Assembly: GCA_031286695.1 (NCBI GenBank)
Contig: JAITTY010000020.1
Location: forward strand, 1 to 64,000
Reading direction: 5' to 3'
DNA length: 64,000 bases
Source: Sphingobacterium sp.
GTDB taxonomy: Bacteria; Bacteroidota; Bacteroidia; Sphingobacteriales; Sphingobacteriaceae
In this document: in pieces, positions 61,711 through 64,000 of the stretch
Layout: the number at the start of each line of letters is the position of its first letter
How positions within the stretch are numbered: the first letter of the stretch is position 1
Notes under the pieces: model-generated
The model's database searches: none
Told to the model about the DNA's origin: nothing
What the model saw: the letters and a program-made list of their open reading frames with translations, nothing else
Program-made: the position numbers and the translations under genes

Positions 61711-62571
61711 ATGAAGATTTTTAGATATGGCGCAAAGGGCTCCGAAAAAGCGGGAGTCATTTTAAACGAAAAGAAATACGATGTTTCAGAAGGAAATTTT
61801 CAATATAACCGCGATTTCTTTGCGGATATTGCAAATTTAGAAAAACTTCAAGCATATATAATTGAAAAAGGCGACACGCTTAAAGAGATAGCTGACGACG
61901 AGCGTATCGGTACGCCATTGGAAGCCCCTTCCAAAATCCTTTGTGTAGGGCTTAATTTCGATGATCACGTCAAAGAAACCAAATTGCAACAAGCTTCAGA
62001 GCCTATTGTCTTTATGAAATCTGTATCTGCGTTCAATGGCCCTTTTGATGGAATCACCCTTCCGAAGTTCTCTGTAAAATCTGATTGGGAAACCGAATTT
62101 GCCATTGTAATTGGAAAAAAAGCTTCTTATGTTACTGAAGAAGAAGCTTTGGACCATGTGTTTGGCTATGTGCTACACAATGACGTTACAGAGCGTGAAT
62201 TTCAGATCGAGCGTGGCGGAACCTGGGACAAAGGTAAAGGATGCGACACTTTCGCTCCTATTGGTCCGTTTATAGCAACCAAGGATGAAATCACAGATAT
62301 TGATAATTTGAAAATATGGCTTAAACTCAATGGTGAAATCATGCAAGATGGTAATACAAGTGATTTTATCTATCGTGTGCCCAAATTGATTTCTTATTTA
62401 AGTCACTTTATGAGCTTACTTCCAGGCGACATCATTTCTACAGGATCACCTGCAGGATCTGGCATGGGCAAATCCCCACAAAGATTCCTGAAAGATGGCG
62501 ATGTCATCGAATATGGCATCGATGGACTTGGATCTGCAAAACAAGTGATTTCAGCTTATCAAGCGTTATAA
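61711..62571 (+). CDS. Fumarylacetoacetate hydrolase family protein
   Basis: About 286 residues from the ATG at 61711. An upstream TTG at 61702 would overlap the promoter box and is unlikely. The FAH fold is clear: KILCVGLNFDDHVKET near residue 75, SDWETEFAIVIGKKASYV with metal-binding Glu residues near 130, HNDVTEREFQ near 160, and the C-terminal SHFMSLLPGDIISTGSPAGS. Members hydrolyse or decarboxylate beta-diketo acids and isomerise 2-hydroxyhepta-dienedioate-type compounds in aromatic breakdown. No pathway partner is nearby, so the substrate is open. It is monocistronic. Confidence 0.9.
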   Translation: MKIFRYGAKGSEKAGVILNEKKYDVSEGNFQYNRDFFADIANLEKLQAYIIEKGDTLKEIADDERIGTPLEAPSKILCVGLNFDDHVKETKLQQASEPIVFMKSVSAFNGPFDGITLPKFSVKSDWETEFAIVIGKKASYVTEEEALDHVFGYVLHNDVTEREFQIERGGTWDKGKGCDTFAPIGPFIATKDEITDIDNLKIWLKLNGEIMQDGNTSDFIYRVPKLISYLSHFMSLLPGDIISTGSPAGSGMGKSPQRFLKDGDVIEYGIDGLGSAKQVISAYQAL

Positions 62572-62583
62572 AAAACATATATC

Positions 62584-62619
62584 TGGGTTCTTTCATTCTT
62601 TTCAGTCTGAAAGAACCCA
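62584..62619 (+). terminator. Hairpin after the FAH gene
   Basis: TGGGTTCTTTCA (62584-62595) pairs perfectly with TGAAAGAACCCA (62608-62619). It is 12 bases past the stop codon. T residues follow only in a mixed CTTTCT tract, so it is a probable terminator. Confidence 0.7.
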
Positions 62620-62761
62620 CTTTCTATCACTTACAGACAAAGAACATCTACACTGCCTCTGCCGCCATACGTTAATTTAATTTATTTTATCCCCGGCATT
62701 TGTGTACATTTATAGCAACATCATCCATTTGTCTAAATATAGCTAAATCCCCATAGGGTCA

Positions 62762-63781
62762 ATGATTCAACTAAACAACATATCCAAATCTTTTGAGGTA
62801 AAAGCCGTACGCATCGATGCTTTAAAAGACATCTCACTGTCTATTGCAAAAGGTGAAATTTTTGGTGTAATAGGGGCTTCCGGAGCCGGAAAAAGTACTT
62901 TGATCCGTTGCGTCAACCTTTTGGAAAGACCAGACAGTGGTCAAGTAATTATAGAAAATGATGACTTGATGTCACTGTCTTCCAGTGGTCTTATGTTGAA
63001 AAGAAGAAAAATTGGTATGATTTTCCAACACTTCAATTTACTATCATCACGAACAGTCTATGGGAACATATCCTTCCCGCTTGAACTTGAAGGTAAATCG
63101 AAAGAATTTATCAGCCGAAAAGTGTTGGAACTATTGCATTTGGTCGGGTTGGAAGACAAAGCCGACGTGTACCCCGCAAATCTCTCCGGAGGCCAAAAAC
63201 AACGTGTTGCCATCGCGCGTGCATTAGCCAATGACCCTTACATTCTACTTTGCGATGAGGCCACAAGTGCCTTAGACCCAGCAACGACAAAATCCATACT
63301 CAAACTGCTAAAAAAAATCAATAAGCAGCTTGACCTTACGATATTGTTGATTACTCACGAGATGGATGTTATAAAAAGTATTTGCGATCAGGTTGCCGTA
63401 TTGGACCATGGAAAATTGATCGAAGCTGGCCCAGTAGAAACAATATTCGCCAATCCACAGGAAGCAACAACCAAAAACTTTATTCAATCTTCACTTGAAG
63501 TAGACATTCCACTAAGTTTGCAGGAACGCTTGAAAAGCGATGGAAACCCACTCGTAGAAATCTATCTAACTTCAAATGAGGAATCTATCTCATTTATACA
63601 GCATTTGGAACAACAATATCAAGTCAAGACAAACATCATTACCGCTCAAATAGATTATATTGGCGAAATGAAATTTGGTGTTATATTGGCCGAACTATCG
63701 GGTGAAAAAGAAAATGTAACGCATAGTCTATCGTTCTTAAAAGAAAAGCATTCACAAACTAAAATATTAGGCTATGTCTGA
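62762..63781 (+). CDS. metN: Methionine ABC transporter ATP-binding protein MetN
   Basis: A 339-residue cytosolic ATPase. Walker A is GASGAGKST near residue 39, the Q-loop FQHFNLLSS near 86, the signature LSGGQKQRVA near 139, Walker B ILLCDEATSALD near 160, and H-loop His in LLITHEMD near 195. After the ATPase comes a C-terminal NIL domain (from about residue 265, KNEESISFIQHLEQQYQVKT-type strand), which binds methionine and inhibits uptake in known MetN proteins. It overlaps the start of the metI permease gene by 8 bases. No S-box or other riboswitch was recognised upstream. Confidence 0.95.
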   Translation: MIQLNNISKSFEVKAVRIDALKDISLSIAKGEIFGVIGASGAGKSTLIRCVNLLERPDSGQVIIENDDLMSLSSSGLMLKRRKIGMIFQHFNLLSSRTVYGNISFPLELEGKSKEFISRKVLELLHLVGLEDKADVYPANLSGGQKQRVAIARALANDPYILLCDEATSALDPATTKSILKLLKKINKQLDLTILLITHEMDVIKSICDQVAVLDHGKLIEAGPVETIFANPQEATTKNFIQSSLEVDIPLSLQERLKSDGNPLVEIYLTSNEESISFIQHLEQQYQVKTNIITAQIDYIGEMKFGVILAELSGEKENVTHSLSFLKEKHSQTKILGYV

Positions 63782-64000
63782 TCAGGTATTTAATCTTCTG
63801 CTATCAGGGACATTAGAAACCCTGACCATGACGTTCCTGTCCGGTTTCTTTGGTTTTGTACTAGGTCTCCCACTTGGAATATACCTGTTCTTAACCCGAA
63901 AACATCAACTACTGGAAAACAAAGGCATGCACCAACTTGTTTCCTTGATAGTTAATGTCTTTAGGTCTATCCCATTTATTATACTCATTGTATGGATGAT
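63774..64000 (+). CDS. metI: Methionine ABC transporter permease MetI (5' part; runs off right edge)
   Basis: The first 75 codons are present and the frame is open to the window end. The start MSDQVFNLLLSGTLETLTMT, then a membrane helix (FLSGFFGFVLGLPLGIYLFL) and the segment LVSLIVNVFRSIPFIILIVW, is the MetI pattern of the BPD transport permease family. FRSIPFIILI is the characteristic second helix region. Its ATG lies inside the last codons of metN, so the two are translationally coupled. The substrate-binding lipoprotein metQ is expected just beyond the edge. Confidence 0.9.
   Translation, partial: MSDQVFNLLLSGTLETLTMTFLSGFFGFVLGLPLGIYLFLTRKHQLLENKGMHQLVSLIVNVFRSIPFIILIVWM

Noticed and set aside
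62620..62761. SAM-type riboswitch before metN
   Set aside because: No paired-stem arrangement or conserved core of known SAM riboswitches could be recognised in the short leader.

Overview
The window looks like a chromosomal segment of a Bacteroidota bacterium of the Sphingobacteriaceae, most likely Sphingobacterium. The reasons are low G+C, a SusC/SusD pair with DUF1735/DUF4361-like and IPT/TIG partner lipoproteins, a fimbrillin-like lipoprotein, several TAnnTTTG promoter -7 boxes, and many AraC regulators. This assignment is inference from gene content, not from a marker gene. No rRNA, tRNA or CRISPR array was seen.

Layout. 1-0.3 kb: the 5' end of an IS481-like transposase at the window edge, followed by a decayed second copy of the same end. 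0.3-2.7 kb: a small secreted protein, an HD phosphohydrolase and a 2H phosphoesterase. 3.2-12.1 kb: a patchwork of small orphan genes (DUF2711-like, membrane protein, stand-alone EF-Tu domain 3, ankyrin protein, zinc ribbon, metallophosphoesterase) mixed with broken genes: a GNAT tail, a frameshifted zinc peptidase, a SUKH-like scrap and a toxin tail abutting a putative immunity gene. I read it as an eroded polymorphic-toxin immunity island. 12.1-17.4 kb: an AraC regulator facing a frameshifted amine oxidase, an Rpn-type nuclease, and an AraC regulator facing an exported flavodoxin-RidA fusion. 17.6-20.5 kb: a CHASE3 hybrid histidine kinase with two receiver domains. 20.5-29.4 kb: single accessory genes (esterase, RibD-type reductase, VOC protein, SH3 protein, lipoproteins) and gene tails, including a decayed second copy of the zinc peptidase.

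29.7-33.1 kb: an AraC regulator, a fimbrillin-like lipoprotein and, just upstream of the lipoprotein in the same operon, a tiny protein with a GIAAGS motif. A second GIAAGS protein with a glycine-rich tail stands alone at 53.1 kb. 34.0-35.7 kb: an SDR dehydrogenase and a SnoaL-like lipoprotein, each with its own terminator. 36.0-43.5 kb: a glycan-uptake type operon (IPT/NHL lipoprotein, SusC, SusD, DUF1735/4361-like lipoprotein) with no catabolic enzyme, ended by a clear terminator.

44.0-53 kb: a metallo-beta-lactamase fold hydrolase and a GNAT protein, then a decayed stretch: a truncated LacI regulator, a phospholipase C tail, an orphan cysteine protein, TetR and two related AraC regulators, GNAT and TraB/GumN remnants, a TonB-receptor scrap and a cluster of GGGGG/CCCCC palindromes. 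53.4-60.6 kb: a 595-residue orphan protein, an SH3-like secreted protein, a large helical-repeat protein, and a Cys/His-rich exported protein beside an exported HMA-DUF3347 protein (probable metal handling). 60.7-64 kb: housekeeping-like genes, a TIGR01777 epimerase-like protein, a fumarylacetoacetate hydrolase family protein, and the start of the methionine transporter operon metNI, which runs off the right edge.
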